DNA from: Pseudolabrys sp. Root1462
GTDB lineage: Bacteria > Pseudomonadota > Alphaproteobacteria > Rhizobiales > Xanthobacteraceae
NCBI RefSeq assembly: GCF_001426945.1
Contig: NZ_LMFS01000001.1
Span: 603,151 to 667,150, forward strand
DNA length: 64,000 bases
Direction of reading: 5' to 3'
Position numbers and translations under genes: made by a program. The notes beneath the pieces are model-generated. The model searched no databases and had not been told where the DNA came from. It saw only the letters and a program-made list of their open reading frames with translations. This document shows, one piece after another, positions 25,131-34,083 of the stretch (position 1 is the stretch's first letter; the number at the start of each line of letters is the position of its first letter).

Positions 25131-26465
25131 ATGCAGACCAATTTCTCGCTGGCCCAGCTCGCCAATCCGCAGATCGCCGAGGCGGATCAGATCCTGCGGG
25201 CTTGCGTGCACTGCGGCTTTTGCACCGCGACCTGCCCGACCTATGTGCTGCTCGGCGACGAGCTCGATAGCCCGCGCGGCCGTATCTATCTGATCAAGGA
25301 GATGCTGGAGAACGACCGGCCGGCGGATCGGGAGACGGTCAAGCATATCGACCGCTGCCTGTCGTGCCTGTCCTGCATGACGACCTGTCCGTCCGGCGTG
25401 CACTACATGCATCTGGTCGATCATGCCCGGGACCATATCGAGAAGACCTACAAGCGCCCGCTGGCGGACCGCCTGATCCGGTCGATACTGGCGCGTGTCC
25501 TGACCGACCAGAGCCTGTTCCGCCTCGCGGTGGTCGGCGGCAAGCTGGCGCGGCCATTCGCGGCGGCCTTAGCCGCTCTCGGCCTGTCGCGGCTCGCCGC
25601 CATGGTACGGCTGACGCCGGCGACGTCGCCGGCGCCGCCGTCGGACCGCACCCGCAAGGTGTTTCCGGCGGCGGGCGAGCGGCGAGGGCGCATCGCGCTC
25701 CTCGGCGGCTGTATCAATCCGGTGCTCAGCCCTTCGACCAACCAAGCCGCGATACGCACGCTCAACCGGCACGGCATCGAGGTCGTCATCGCCGAGGGTG
25801 AAGGCTGCTGCGGTTCGCTGACCCATCACATGGGCCGCGAGGAGCAGGCCTTTGCGCAGGCCCGCGGCACCATCGACGCCTGGATCCGGGAGATCGAGCG
25901 CGAACCGCTCGACGCCATCCTGGTCACCGTATCGGGCTGCGGCACCACGATTAAAGACTACGGCCACATGTTCCGGAACGATGAGGCTTATGCCGGCAAG
26001 GCGACGCAGATTTCAGCGCTGGCTCAGGATATCAGCGAGTATCTCGCTACGCTCGGACTTGCCGCTCAGGCAACGGCGCGGCCGCTCAACGTTGCCTATC
26101 ACGCCGCCTGTTCATTGCAGCACGGTCAGAAGATAGTGCATGCGCCGAAAGATTTGCTTTCCAAGCTCGGCTTTGTCGTCAAAGATATCGGCGAGGGGCA
26201 TTTGTGTTGCGGCTCGGCGGGCACCTACAACATTCTTCAGCCGGCCATCGCGGCCAGGCTGCGGGACCGCAAGGTCGCCAATATCGAACAGCTCCAGCCG
26301 GATGTGATCGCGGCCGGCAATATCGGCTGCATGACTCAGATCGCGTCCGGAACGTCGATACCGGTCGTCCACACGGTCGAACTGATCGACTGGGCGACCG
26401 GCGGCCCGGTGCCGGAGCCGCTCGCCCGACAAGGTATCAGCCTTGGCGAAGCCAGCGCCGGCTAG
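25131..26465 (+). CDS. glcF: Glycolate oxidase iron-sulfur subunit GlcF
   Basis: Fe-S subunit that passes electrons from GlcDE to the quinone pool. Two ferredoxin-type [4Fe-4S] motifs are complete: Cys25, Cys28, Cys31, Cys35 (CVHCGFCTATCP) and Cys76, Cys79, Cys82, Cys86 (CLSCLSCMTTCP). Two CCG domains follow, seen as LLGGCINPVL with EGEGCCGSLTHHMG, and YHAACSLQHGQK with HLCCGSAGTYN. 444 residues is a usual length. The ATG at 25131 lies 8 bp after glcE. It is the last gene of the operon. Confidence 0.96.
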   Translation: MQTNFSLAQLANPQIAEADQILRACVHCGFCTATCPTYVLLGDELDSPRGRIYLIKEMLENDRPADRETVKHIDRCLSCLSCMTTCPSGVHYMHLVDHARDHIEKTYKRPLADRLIRSILARVLTDQSLFRLAVVGGKLARPFAAALAALGLSRLAAMVRLTPATSPAPPSDRTRKVFPAAGERRGRIALLGGCINPVLSPSTNQAAIRTLNRHGIEVVIAEGEGCCGSLTHHMGREEQAFAQARGTIDAWIREIEREPLDAILVTVSGCGTTIKDYGHMFRNDEAYAGKATQISALAQDISEYLATLGLAAQATARPLNVAYHAACSLQHGQKIVHAPKDLLSKLGFVVKDIGEGHLCCGSAGTYNILQPAIAARLRDRKVANIEQLQPDVIAAGNIGCMTQIASGTSIPVVHTVELIDWATGGPVPEPLARQGISLGEASAG

Positions 26466-26612
26466 GGCGCGAGGTGGCCGAGGTGCGGGTGCGGCAGGGC
26501 GCAAGCCAAGTGACGGCTCCGGCAAACGGTCATCGGACAGGTTTGATGTAGGCCGCGGAATCAGTGGCCGCGGCATTTGATTGGATTAGCCCAAACCGAT
26601 CGGAGGTCGATC

Positions 26613-26891
26613 ATGGCGAAGAAGCGCAAGAAGGCTGCAAAGACGTCAAAGAAGAAGACCAAGAAGGCTGCACCTGCCAAGAAGAAGGGCATGGTGAAAA
26701 CCAAGAAGAAGTCGGCAAAGAAGACCGCCAAGAAAGCCACCAAGAAGACCGCGCCGAAGAAGAAAGCGGCCCGCAAGGCTGCTCCCAAGGCCGCTTCCAT
26801 GGCCGCCCCGAAGGCCGCGCCCGCGGTCTCGCCGCCGATGGGTTCGGCGCCGGTGATGCCGAGCTCCGACGGCCCGGGCGAGGGCAACTAG
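26613..26891 (+). CDS. Lys/Ala-rich histone-H1-like protein
   Basis: A 92-residue protein. Residues 1 to about 65 are almost wholly Lys, Ala and Thr in short repeats such as KKTKKAAPAKKKG and KKTAKKATKK. The last 25 residues lose the lysines and become Pro/Ser/Gly-rich (PPMGSAPVMPSSDGPGEGN). This composition resembles the C-terminal tails of eukaryotic H1 and bacterial H1-like proteins such as AlgP and Hc1, which bind DNA or polyphosphate without sequence preference. It is probably unstructured and nucleoid-associated. CGGAGG lies 6 nt upstream of the ATG, a strong site that supports real translation. Confidence 0.82.
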   Translation: MAKKRKKAAKTSKKKTKKAAPAKKKGMVKTKKKSAKKTAKKATKKTAPKKKAARKAAPKAASMAAPKAAPAVSPPMGSAPVMPSSDGPGEGN

Positions 26892-26922
26892 GCGGCGGGT
26901 CGTTCGCCTCAGCAAACATGAG

Positions 26923-26953
26923 ACGGGCGGTTGCCGGCTGGCGGCCGCCCGTC
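26923..26953 (+). terminator. Hairpin after the H1-like gene
   Basis: GACGGGCGG at 26923-26931 pairs with CCGCCCGTC at 26945-26953, and part of the loop can pair further. It lies 32 bp after the stop and is a strong GC hairpin without a T tract, so either a Rho-independent-like or an mRNA-stabilising structure. Confidence 0.45.
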
Positions 26954-26954
26954 A

Positions 26955-26996
26955 TGCTTACGGATAACGTGGAAATTCGGCCCTCTGCCGTAAGCA
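26955..26996. repeat. 9-bp inverted repeat before the sterol-desaturase gene
   Basis: TGCTTACGG (26955-26963) and CCGTAAGCA (26988-26996) are perfect complements with a 24-bp spacer, about 57-98 bp upstream of the TTG start at 27053. It could be an operator or a leader stem-loop. Confidence 0.4.
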
Positions 26997-27052
26997 AATC
27001 ATTACCAAGGCCCGGCTACGATCGCGCATCCTAACGACGCGAGGACAGGCTC

Positions 27053-28078
27053 TTGGAGTTCTTGTGGGCCGCGCTGAAGCGCAATTTCGACCACCTGACG
27101 AATGTACTGTTCTCGGTCGGGTCGGAATTCTCGATCAATTCGCTGCTCTGTGCGCTGGCCATCGCCGCGACGTTTCTTATTTGGCAGCGTCTTCGCCGCG
27201 GCCGCCGCTTGCGCTTGCCGGCACTTCTGAGGGCGCTGTTCCCGCGCCGCATCCTGCGCAGTCCGTCCACCGTTGCCGATTTCGGCTTTTGTCTGTTCAA
27301 CACATTCGTCTATGGCGGCATCTTCGGCCTGGCGGCGATCTCGTACCAGTTCCTGACCAACGGCGTGCTCGATGGGCTCGTCGCGGTGTTCGGCAAGCCC
27401 GCGCCATCGACCTGGCCGGTCTGGGCGTCGCGGTCTGCGATCACTGTGATGATGTTTCTCGCCTACGAGCTCGGTTACTGGATCGATCACTACCTGAAGC
27501 ACCGCGTGCCGTTCCTCTGGGAACTGCACAAGGTGCATCACAGCGCCGAGGTCCTGACGCCGCTGACCACCTTCCGCATGCATCCACTCGACACCTACGT
27601 CTTTGGCAACATCCTGGCCGTGACTGCGGCGATCGCCAATGGCGTCGGCGCCTACATGTTCGGCGATACGACCTATCAATACGTGCTCTCCGGCAACAAC
27701 ATCATCCTCGTGGTTTTCATTCACGCCTATGTGCATCTGCAGCACACGCATGTGTGGATCGCGTTCCGTGGGGTTCTCGGTCGCCTGTTCATCAGCCCGG
27801 CGCATCATCAGGTCCATCATTCGACCAACCCGATCCATTTCAACAAGAACCTCGGCAGTTGCCTGGCGATCTGGGACTGGCTGTTCGGCACCCTGCATGT
27901 TCCCTCGAAGGCGCCCGAGAAGCTCACCTTCGGCGTCGAACCGAGCGAGGCCGGTGCGCACACGATCACCGGCGAGTTCATCGCGCCTTTCGGGCGCTCC
28001 TTCGCCGCGCTCGCCGCGATGATCCCGGGTTTGCCGCGGCGCACCCCGCCGCTGATCGCCGATAACGAGCGCTCCTGA
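27053..28078 (+). CDS. Sterol desaturase / fatty-acid hydroxylase superfamily protein
   Basis: A 341-residue integral membrane di-iron enzyme. Histidine clusters typical of the superfamily are present: DHYLKH, ELHKVHHSAE, HVWIAF preceded by HLQHTH, and HHQVHHS. These coordinate two irons that activate O2 for hydroxylation or desaturation of a lipid. Four or five hydrophobic helices surround them. The substrate cannot be told; hopanoid or ornithine-lipid modification are reasonable guesses in this group. TTG 27053 follows GAGGA at 27041-27045. The nearest neighbours give no pathway context. Confidence 0.9.
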   Translation: MEFLWAALKRNFDHLTNVLFSVGSEFSINSLLCALAIAATFLIWQRLRRGRRLRLPALLRALFPRRILRSPSTVADFGFCLFNTFVYGGIFGLAAISYQFLTNGVLDGLVAVFGKPAPSTWPVWASRSAITVMMFLAYELGYWIDHYLKHRVPFLWELHKVHHSAEVLTPLTTFRMHPLDTYVFGNILAVTAAIANGVGAYMFGDTTYQYVLSGNNIILVVFIHAYVHLQHTHVWIAFRGVLGRLFISPAHHQVHHSTNPIHFNKNLGSCLAIWDWLFGTLHVPSKAPEKLTFGVEPSEAGAHTITGEFIAPFGRSFAALAAMIPGLPRRTPPLIADNERS

Positions 28079-28196
28079 GGCCCGCGGCGGCGCCAATTGC
28101 ATCGCTGCGGCATGCCGCCTAGATTGCCTGCTCTGCGGCCTGCGGGCCCGCACCCAGAATGGCACCGTCCAAAAAAGCGAGAGGGAGACTCAATCC

Positions 28197-29261
28197 ATGC
28201 CGCACAAAATTCTACTCATGGGCGCATCTTATGGGTCGCTGCTGGCCTCGAAGCTGCTGTTCGGCGGACATTCGATTCACCTGGTCTGCCTGCCGGCGGA
28301 AGCCGACCTCATCAATGCCGAAGGCTTCAAGGTGAAGTTGCCGATACGCGGCCGCGCCGAGCCGGTGCTGCTCGAATCGCGCAAGCTGCCGGGCAAGGTC
28401 ACCGCCGGACCGGCGGCCGGCGTCAACCCGGCCGACTACGACCTCATCGGCCTGTGCATGCAGGAGCCGCAGTATCGCTCCGAGGGCGTGCGTCAGTTGC
28501 TCGACGCGGTCGGCAAATCGAAGAAGCCGTGCATGTCGATCATGAACATGCCGCCGCTGCCTTACATCAAGCGCATCCCGGGTCTGGACTATGAGCCGTT
28601 GAAGGCGGCTTACACCGACGCGTCGGTCTGGGACTCGGTCGACCCCAACAAGATCACGCTCAACAGCCCCGATCCGCAGGCGATTCGTCCGCCCGACGGC
28701 AAGGCCAACGAGCTCCTGGTGACGCTGCCGACCAACTTCAAATGCGCGCGTTTCACGGACGACAAGGATACCGCGCTGATCCGCCAGCTCGAGAAGGATG
28801 TCGATGCCGCACGCTTCGACGCGCCGGAAGGCAAGATCGAACTGCCGGTGAAGCTGAAAGTCTACGATTCGATTTTCGTGCCGCTTGCCAAGTGGTCGAT
28901 GCTGCTTGCCGGCAACTATCGCTGCATCACAAAGGACGGCATGCGCACGGCGAAGGAAGCGGTGCATACCAACATCGAGGAGTCGCGTTCGGTCTACAAT
29001 TTCGTGTTCGACCTGTGCGTAAAGCTCGGGGCTGCGCCGTCCGATCTTGTGCCGTTCGAGAAATATGCCGCCGCGGCGGAAAGCCTGTCGCGTCCGGCGT
29101 CGGCCGCCCGCGCCCTCTATAACGGTGCGCCGAACATCGAACGGGCCGACAAGCTGGTTCAGCTCATTGCCAAGCAGAAGGGGCTGAGCCATCCGGTCAT
29201 CGATGCCGGCGTAGCGCTGGTTGACGAACTCCTGGCCGCCAACCGCAAGAAGGCGGCTTAG
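28197..29261 (+). CDS. Ketopantoate-reductase-like (ApbA/PanE family) NAD(P)-binding protein
   Basis: A 354-residue protein with an N-terminal Rossmann segment ILLMGASYGSLLASKLLFGG and a C-terminal helical half containing LAKWSMLLAGNYRCI. That half matches the substrate domain of the ApbA/PanE fold, with a conserved Lys. The nucleotide loop GASYGS departs from the usual GxGxxG, and the C-terminal domain is longer than in PanE, so it is probably not the pantothenate enzyme. A 2-oxoacid or opine-like reductase role is inference. A strong terminator follows at 29295-29330, and it appears to be a single-gene unit. Confidence 0.72.
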   Translation: MPHKILLMGASYGSLLASKLLFGGHSIHLVCLPAEADLINAEGFKVKLPIRGRAEPVLLESRKLPGKVTAGPAAGVNPADYDLIGLCMQEPQYRSEGVRQLLDAVGKSKKPCMSIMNMPPLPYIKRIPGLDYEPLKAAYTDASVWDSVDPNKITLNSPDPQAIRPPDGKANELLVTLPTNFKCARFTDDKDTALIRQLEKDVDAARFDAPEGKIELPVKLKVYDSIFVPLAKWSMLLAGNYRCITKDGMRTAKEAVHTNIEESRSVYNFVFDLCVKLGAAPSDLVPFEKYAAAAESLSRPASAARALYNGAPNIERADKLVQLIAKQKGLSHPVIDAGVALVDELLAANRKKAA

Positions 29262-29294
29262 TCCCTCGAATCGGGTCCCGATACCGGAATGAAT

Positions 29295-29330
29295 AAGCCG
29301 GCCTGTTGTAACAACAGGTCGGCTTTTTTA
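29295..29330 (+). terminator. Terminator after the ApbA-like gene
   Basis: AAGCCGGCCTGTTG pairs with CAACAGGTCGGCTT (29295-29308 with 29312-29325, one G-T mismatch), with a 3-nt loop and a T-rich tail. It is a clear intrinsic terminator. Confidence 0.88.
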
Positions 29331-29705
29331 TTTGTTTTATACGGCCGAGGGGGCGGGCGCCGTCCATGCCCTTAAGGAATCGATGACCACCATTCCGAAA
29401 AAGCCAGCAAAAATGGGCCAAATGACCGGTCTGGTTCGGGCTTTGCTTGTTTGAAATATGTGGCATCGGTGCAACACAGGTTTTTGAATCTCTGGAAAGT
29501 CGGCCCGTTCGCCTAATAAGGCAGCAACTGCCAATGTTTTTGGCTTGCTGATTTGCATGACTCCAGACGAAAAATATCCCAACGCGCGCCAAATTGCGTC
29601 AAGGCATCTACAGCATCGGCCGGGGGTATGGCCTGCTGAGAACGCAAAGGGGTGGTGTTGGTGGATCGGCGTTGCGTCGATCGAAATGCAAAGGGGCAGG
29701 GTCCT
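29331..29705. other. Intergenic stretch upstream of the TorF-family porin
   Basis: About 375 bp, more AT-rich than its surroundings. It must hold the porin promoter. A minus-strand frame of 81 codons (29337-29582) with a hydrophobic C-terminal segment is open here, but it has no clear ribosome site and no family I recognise, so I leave it uncalled. Confidence 0.35.
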
Positions 29706-30635
29706 ATGAAGAAGCTTTTGTTGTCAGCTCTCGCCGCGGTCGCTTTGTCCGCCGCGCCCGCGTTTGCCGCGGATATGCCAGTGAAGGCCAAGAAGGTCGT
29801 CGCTGCGCCCGCGCCGAGCATCTTCGATATCGCCGTCGGCGGCGTCGTGATGTCGGATTATAATTTCCGCGGCGTCTCGCAGTCGAACCGGGGCTTCTCG
29901 GGCGGCGCTTATTTCGAGCCGCAGCTCTCGATCGGTTTCGGCACGCTCTACGCCGGCATCGCGGCCTACGGCGTCAGCTGGCCGACAAATCTCGGCTTCA
30001 CCGATCCGTCGGCTGAAGTCGATCTGTACGGCGGCTGGCGCAACACCTTCGGCGCCTTCTCGGTCGACCTCGGGTTCATCTACTATTACTACCCGAAGGA
30101 AACCTTCAACGGTTTCACCAGCGACAGCGATTTCTATGAAATCTACGGCAAGTTCGCCTACGCTATCACGCCGGACCTGTCGGTCGGCGCCAACGTCTTC
30201 TACACTCCGGACCTGCTGAACTACAGCCAGACCTTCAGCACCGTCGGCGTCGGCGGCGGCAATGTCGGCGCAACCTACGCATCGCTGACCGCCAAGTGGA
30301 CGACGCCATGGACCTACAACGGTATCGGTTCGTTCATCAGCGGCGAACTCGGTCACTGGTGGATCGACGGCAGCCGCTTCGTCGCCGCTGGCTTCGGCCC
30401 CGCCGGCGCGGTTGCGGGTGGCGGTCTCGATCCGGACTACACCTACTGGAACGCCGGTATCGGCTTCACCTACAAGGCTCTGACCCTGGACCTGCGCTAT
30501 CACGGCACCAACCAGAGCGACGACAAGTGCGCGGCGTTCCTGGCGACCAACTCGCCGAACTCGTCGAACCGCTGGTGCAGCGACACCTTCATTGCGTCGC
30601 TCAAGTTCGACACCACGCTCTCGGCCCTCAAGTAA
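29706..30635 (+). CDS. TorF family putative porin
   Basis: A 309-residue outer-membrane barrel. The signal peptide MKKLLLSALAAVALSAAPAFA is followed by ADMPVKAKK and then the family opening FDIAVGGVVMSDYNFRGVSQS. The DYNFRGVS/TQS motif is diagnostic of the TIGR02001 group. Many aromatic-girdle strands follow (for example DLGFIYYYYPKE). Two cysteines near the end (DDKCAAF and NRWCSDT) could form a loop disulfide. The protein ends ALK rather than in Phe. The transported solute is unknown. The gene stands alone between two terminators. Confidence 0.9.
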   Translation: MKKLLLSALAAVALSAAPAFAADMPVKAKKVVAAPAPSIFDIAVGGVVMSDYNFRGVSQSNRGFSGGAYFEPQLSIGFGTLYAGIAAYGVSWPTNLGFTDPSAEVDLYGGWRNTFGAFSVDLGFIYYYYPKETFNGFTSDSDFYEIYGKFAYAITPDLSVGANVFYTPDLLNYSQTFSTVGVGGGNVGATYASLTAKWTTPWTYNGIGSFISGELGHWWIDGSRFVAAGFGPAGAVAGGGLDPDYTYWNAGIGFTYKALTLDLRYHGTNQSDDKCAAFLATNSPNSSNRWCSDTFIASLKFDTTLSALK

Positions 30636-30678
30636 GCCGAACGGCATCGGCCTTCACCGGCCAAAGCAAGACCTAAAG

Positions 30679-30713
30679 AAAACGGCGGTCCCGCAAGGAC
30701 CGCCGTTTTTTCT
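30679..30713 (+). terminator. Terminator after the TorF-family porin
   Basis: A 13-bp stem AAAACGGCGGTCC/GGACCGCCGTTTT (30679-30691 with 30697-30709), a CGCAA loop and a T run. The A-rich left arm could also serve the convergent ABC transporter gene. Confidence 0.9.
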
Positions 30714-30754
30714 TGCTTCGTCGTCAGACTGGGCGGGCGTGGCAGCCGATCCGG

Positions 30755-32497
30755 TCACTCCGCCGCGGCGAGCGTGCCCTCGCTAAGCCGGCCGCCCTCG
30801 GCATCGCGCTCGACATTGAGGCGGCGGCGGTGGAACGCGGCCAGCGTCGAGCGGTGGCCGATCGAGACGATGGTCGTTCCCGGCAGCCGCTCCTGCAGCA
30901 GGCGATAGACGCTGGCCTCCGCCGCCTCATCGAGCGATGCCGTGGCCTCGTCCAGAAACAGGTAATCCGGCTTGAGGAGGAGGGCGCGGGCGATCCCCAG
31001 GCGCTGCTGTTCGCCAAGCGACAGCATCCGGTTCCAGTGCGCCTCCTCCTCAACCCGTGCCGCCAGCGCCGGCAGGCCGGCGGCGGCGATCAGTTCGCCA
31101 ATGGCCGCGTTATCGGCGCTGTCCGGTTCGAGCGGATAGGCCACCGCGGCGGCCAGCGGCGCGATCGGGAAGTACGGCCGCTGCGGCAGCATCATGATCT
31201 TGGCGTCCTTGGGCACATGGATGGTGCCGGAGCCGAACGGCCAGATCCCGGCCAACGCGCGGAAGAAGGTCGACTTGCCGGACCCGGAGGGCCCGGTGAC
31301 CAGGACGCGGTCGCCGGCAGCAATCGTCAGGTCGCGGGCGGCGATCAACGGCGTGCCGTTCGGCAGCTTCACCGCCAGCTCCTTGATGGTGACGGCGCCG
31401 CCGTCGCCGGGTTCGACCGCGACCACCGGGGGCGTCACGGCCAGCGCCTGGGCGCTCGCGACCGAACGGTCGAAACCGTCGAGACGCTCGATGACGGCGC
31501 GCCAGTCGGCCAGGCTGCGATACAGCGTGACGAAGATCGACAGCGCATCCTGCACGCGGCCGAACGCATTGGCGGTCTGCATCAGGCCGCCGAGCTGCAT
31601 GGCGCCGGCGAAGTAAGCCGGGCTCACCATGATGAACGGAAATACCACAGCCGCCTGCGAATAGGTGGCGGTGAAGAAGGTCAGCTTCTTCTGCCGCGAC
31701 ATGATGGCGAGCCAGTTCGACACCACATTGCCGAATCGCATCAGCAGCCGGTCGCGCTCGGCGGGTTCGCCTTCGAGCAGGGCGATCTGCTCGGCGTTCT
31801 CGCGCACTCGGACCAGGTTGAAGCGAAAGTCGGCCTCGTAGCGCTGCTGCTGGAAATTGAGCGCGATCAGGGGCCGGCCGATCAGATGCGTCAGCGCCGT
31901 TCCGATGACGGCATAGAACAGCGCGGCCCACAGCAGATAGCCGGGGATGTTGTAGTCGATGCCGAACAGATGCAGCGGCGCCGCCGCCGACAGATTCCAC
32001 AGGATCACCATGAAGGAAAACAGCGTGACCAGCGAACTGAGTAACTGGATGCTGATCGACAAGGTGCTGGAGACGAACGAGGTGACGTCCTCGGCGATGC
32101 GCTGGTCGGGGTTGTCGGCCGCTTCGCCCGACAACTGCATGCGATAGTGATTGGCGCCGGCCAGCCACTCGTCGAGATAATGCCGTGTCAGCCAGCGTCG
32201 CCAGCGGATCTGCAGCCACTGGTTGAGATAGAGCTGATAAACGGCGAGGCCGACGAAAAGGGCCGCCAGAATTGTGAAAAAGCCAAGCTGGTAGACGAAC
32301 GCATTCCAATCCTTGTTCTGCAGCGCATTATAGAAATTGGCGTTCCAGGAATTGAGCAACACCGTGATGCCGACGATGGTCAATTCGATGGCGATGACCG
32401 CGCCGAGCAGCAGGCGCCCGGCCCAGCGGTCCTCGGACCAGAAATAGGGGCTGGCGATGCGCCACACCGTGGCGAGCGTTGCAATGATGCCTTTCAA
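30755..32497 (-). CDS. BacA/SbmA-like ABC transporter with fused ATPase (BclA/YddA type)
   Basis: A 580-residue half-transporter. The N-terminal membrane part (about residues 1-340) is of the SbmA/BacA type, with features such as WRRWLTRHYLDEWL, NPDQRIAEDV and FGRVQDALSIFV. The ATPase domain follows, with Walker A GPSGSGKST, the signature LSLGEQQRLGIAR and Walker B YLFLDEATASLD. Proteins of this layout import peptides, and Bradyrhizobium BclA of this class takes up antimicrobial and NCR peptides and is needed in symbiosis. That function is inference here. The TTG start at 32497 has GAGGAG upstream. Confidence 0.92.
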   Translation of the reverse strand: MKGIIATLATVWRIASPYFWSEDRWAGRLLLGAVIAIELTIVGITVLLNSWNANFYNALQNKDWNAFVYQLGFFTILAALFVGLAVYQLYLNQWLQIRWRRWLTRHYLDEWLAGANHYRMQLSGEAADNPDQRIAEDVTSFVSSTLSISIQLLSSLVTLFSFMVILWNLSAAAPLHLFGIDYNIPGYLLWAALFYAVIGTALTHLIGRPLIALNFQQQRYEADFRFNLVRVRENAEQIALLEGEPAERDRLLMRFGNVVSNWLAIMSRQKKLTFFTATYSQAAVVFPFIMVSPAYFAGAMQLGGLMQTANAFGRVQDALSIFVTLYRSLADWRAVIERLDGFDRSVASAQALAVTPPVVAVEPGDGGAVTIKELAVKLPNGTPLIAARDLTIAAGDRVLVTGPSGSGKSTFFRALAGIWPFGSGTIHVPKDAKIMMLPQRPYFPIAPLAAAVAYPLEPDSADNAAIGELIAAAGLPALAARVEEEAHWNRMLSLGEQQRLGIARALLLKPDYLFLDEATASLDEAAEASVYRLLQERLPGTTIVSIGHRSTLAAFHRRRLNVERDAEGGRLSEGTLAAAE

Positions 32498-32751
32498 GGG
32501 AGCTCCTCTTAACGGCTAAACAGGCGGGCGAACGGCCGGCCGGCGGCTGTACGCTGGATTAGAACAGATTGGCTGATCTTCGCTGGCTTCTGCAAAATAA
32601 GGCTTCGTAACCATCGGCCCAGCATTGCCCAACATTGCGGCACACGGGATCGATCCATAGGATGGTCCAAAGGGTGGCTTTAGCGTGGCGGGACTGCCTG
32701 CAAGGCCACCCCCTACGATTACAATTATGTAACAACCAGTGCGAGTTGAGT

Positions 32752-34083
32752 GTGACTGACGAGGAATTGACCGGGCTGACCGCGATCGAAGCGGTCGAAC
32801 ACATCGCCAACGGCGACTTCAGCTCAGAGGAATACGTCGGCGCCTGCCTCGACCGCATCGCGGCGATCGACGGCGAGGTGCATGCCTTCGTGCATCTCGA
32901 CCCGGACGCCGCGTTGGCTCAGGCGCGGGACGTCGATGAGCGCCGTCGTGACGGTCAGCCGATCGGCCTGCTGCATGGCATCCCGGTCGCCATCAAGGAC
33001 ATCTTCGACACCGCCGATTACCCGACCGAGTGCGGCACGGCCGTGCTCAAGGGTCGCCAGCCGGTGCAGGACGCGACGGCGGTGGCGCGCCTGCGCGAGG
33101 CCGGCGCCATCATCATCGGCAAGACGGTGACCACCGAATGCGCGTATTTCTCGCCCGGACCGACGCGCAATCCGCATGATCTGACGCGCACCCCCGGCGG
33201 CTCGTCATCGGGTTCGGCCGCGGCTGTGGCAGCGGCCATGGTGCCGCTCGCCGTCGGCTCGCAGACCAACGGCTCGATCATCCGGCCGTCGGCGTTCTGC
33301 GGCGTCTATGGCGTGAAGCCGAGTCACGGCCTGATCTCGCGCCACGGCGCCTTGATGCTGTCGCAGGCGCTCGATCATGTCGGTGTCATGGCGCGCTCGC
33401 TGGCCGATGCCGCGCTGATCCTCGAAGTGCTGGCCGGTTACGACGCCGCGGACAGCGATACGCGGCCGGTGGCCGCGCCCGATTATCTCGAACTCGTGGC
33501 CGACGTCCCGCCGGTGCAACCGCGCCTCGCTTTCGTGCGCACGCCGGTTTGGGACAAGGCCGATGCTGCGACACATGCGGCGTTCGCCGAGCTCGTCGCA
33601 AGCCTTGGCGATCAGGTGACCGAGATCGATTTGCCGGACGATTATGCTGCGGCCTGGGACGATCATCACGTGGTCATGGCGACGGATATGGCGCACAACC
33701 TCAATCCATTGCTGGAGCGCGGCGGCGATGTGTTGAGCCAGCAGTTGCGCGACCTGATGGCCGAGGGACGCTCCATACCGGCGGTGCGTTATCTCAAGGC
33801 CCGCCAGAACGCCAAGAGCTATGCTGCGGGGATCGACCACCTGTTCGACGACTTCGACGCCATCATCACGCCGTCGACGCCCGGCGTGGCGCCGGTCGGC
33901 GATGCCACCGGCAGTCCGGTGTTCAATTCACTCTGGAGCCTGACCGGCTTGCCGGCGGTGACGCTGCCAATGCTCGCCGGCGAGGGCGGCATGCCGCTCG
34001 GCGTTCAACTCATTGGCGCGGCGCGCGGCGATGCGAGGTTGCTCCGCACGGCGAACTGGCTGGTCGAACAGGTCGACAGTTAA
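32752..34083 (+). CDS. Amidase signature family protein
   Basis: 443 residues with an intact Ser-cisSer-Lys triad: Lys82 (VAIKDIFD), the cis-Ser near 152 (PGGSSSGSAAAVA) and Ser176 (SQTNGSIIRP). It hydrolyses a C-N amide bond in the cytosol. It has neither GatB nor GatC nearby and the wording differs from GatA, so it is a small-molecule amidase, perhaps close to allophanate- or indoleacetamide-type enzymes. The frame is open to 32635, but GTG 32752 starts where the family begins (DEELTGLTAIEAVEHI). Its TAA stop overlaps the stop of the convergent hydrolase gene. Confidence 0.87.
   Translation: MTDEELTGLTAIEAVEHIANGDFSSEEYVGACLDRIAAIDGEVHAFVHLDPDAALAQARDVDERRRDGQPIGLLHGIPVAIKDIFDTADYPTECGTAVLKGRQPVQDATAVARLREAGAIIIGKTVTTECAYFSPGPTRNPHDLTRTPGGSSSGSAAAVAAAMVPLAVGSQTNGSIIRPSAFCGVYGVKPSHGLISRHGALMLSQALDHVGVMARSLADAALILEVLAGYDAADSDTRPVAAPDYLELVADVPPVQPRLAFVRTPVWDKADAATHAAFAELVASLGDQVTEIDLPDDYAAAWDDHHVVMATDMAHNLNPLLERGGDVLSQQLRDLMAEGRSIPAVRYLKARQNAKSYAAGIDHLFDDFDAIITPSTPGVAPVGDATGSPVFNSLWSLTGLPAVTLPMLAGEGGMPLGVQLIGAARGDARLLRTANWLVEQVDS

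Noticed and set aside
29337-29582. Minus-strand 81-codon frame with a hydrophobic C terminus in the gap before the TorF-family porin
   Set aside because: No clear ribosome site, no known family, and it lies in a regulatory gap. It could be real but I cannot support it.
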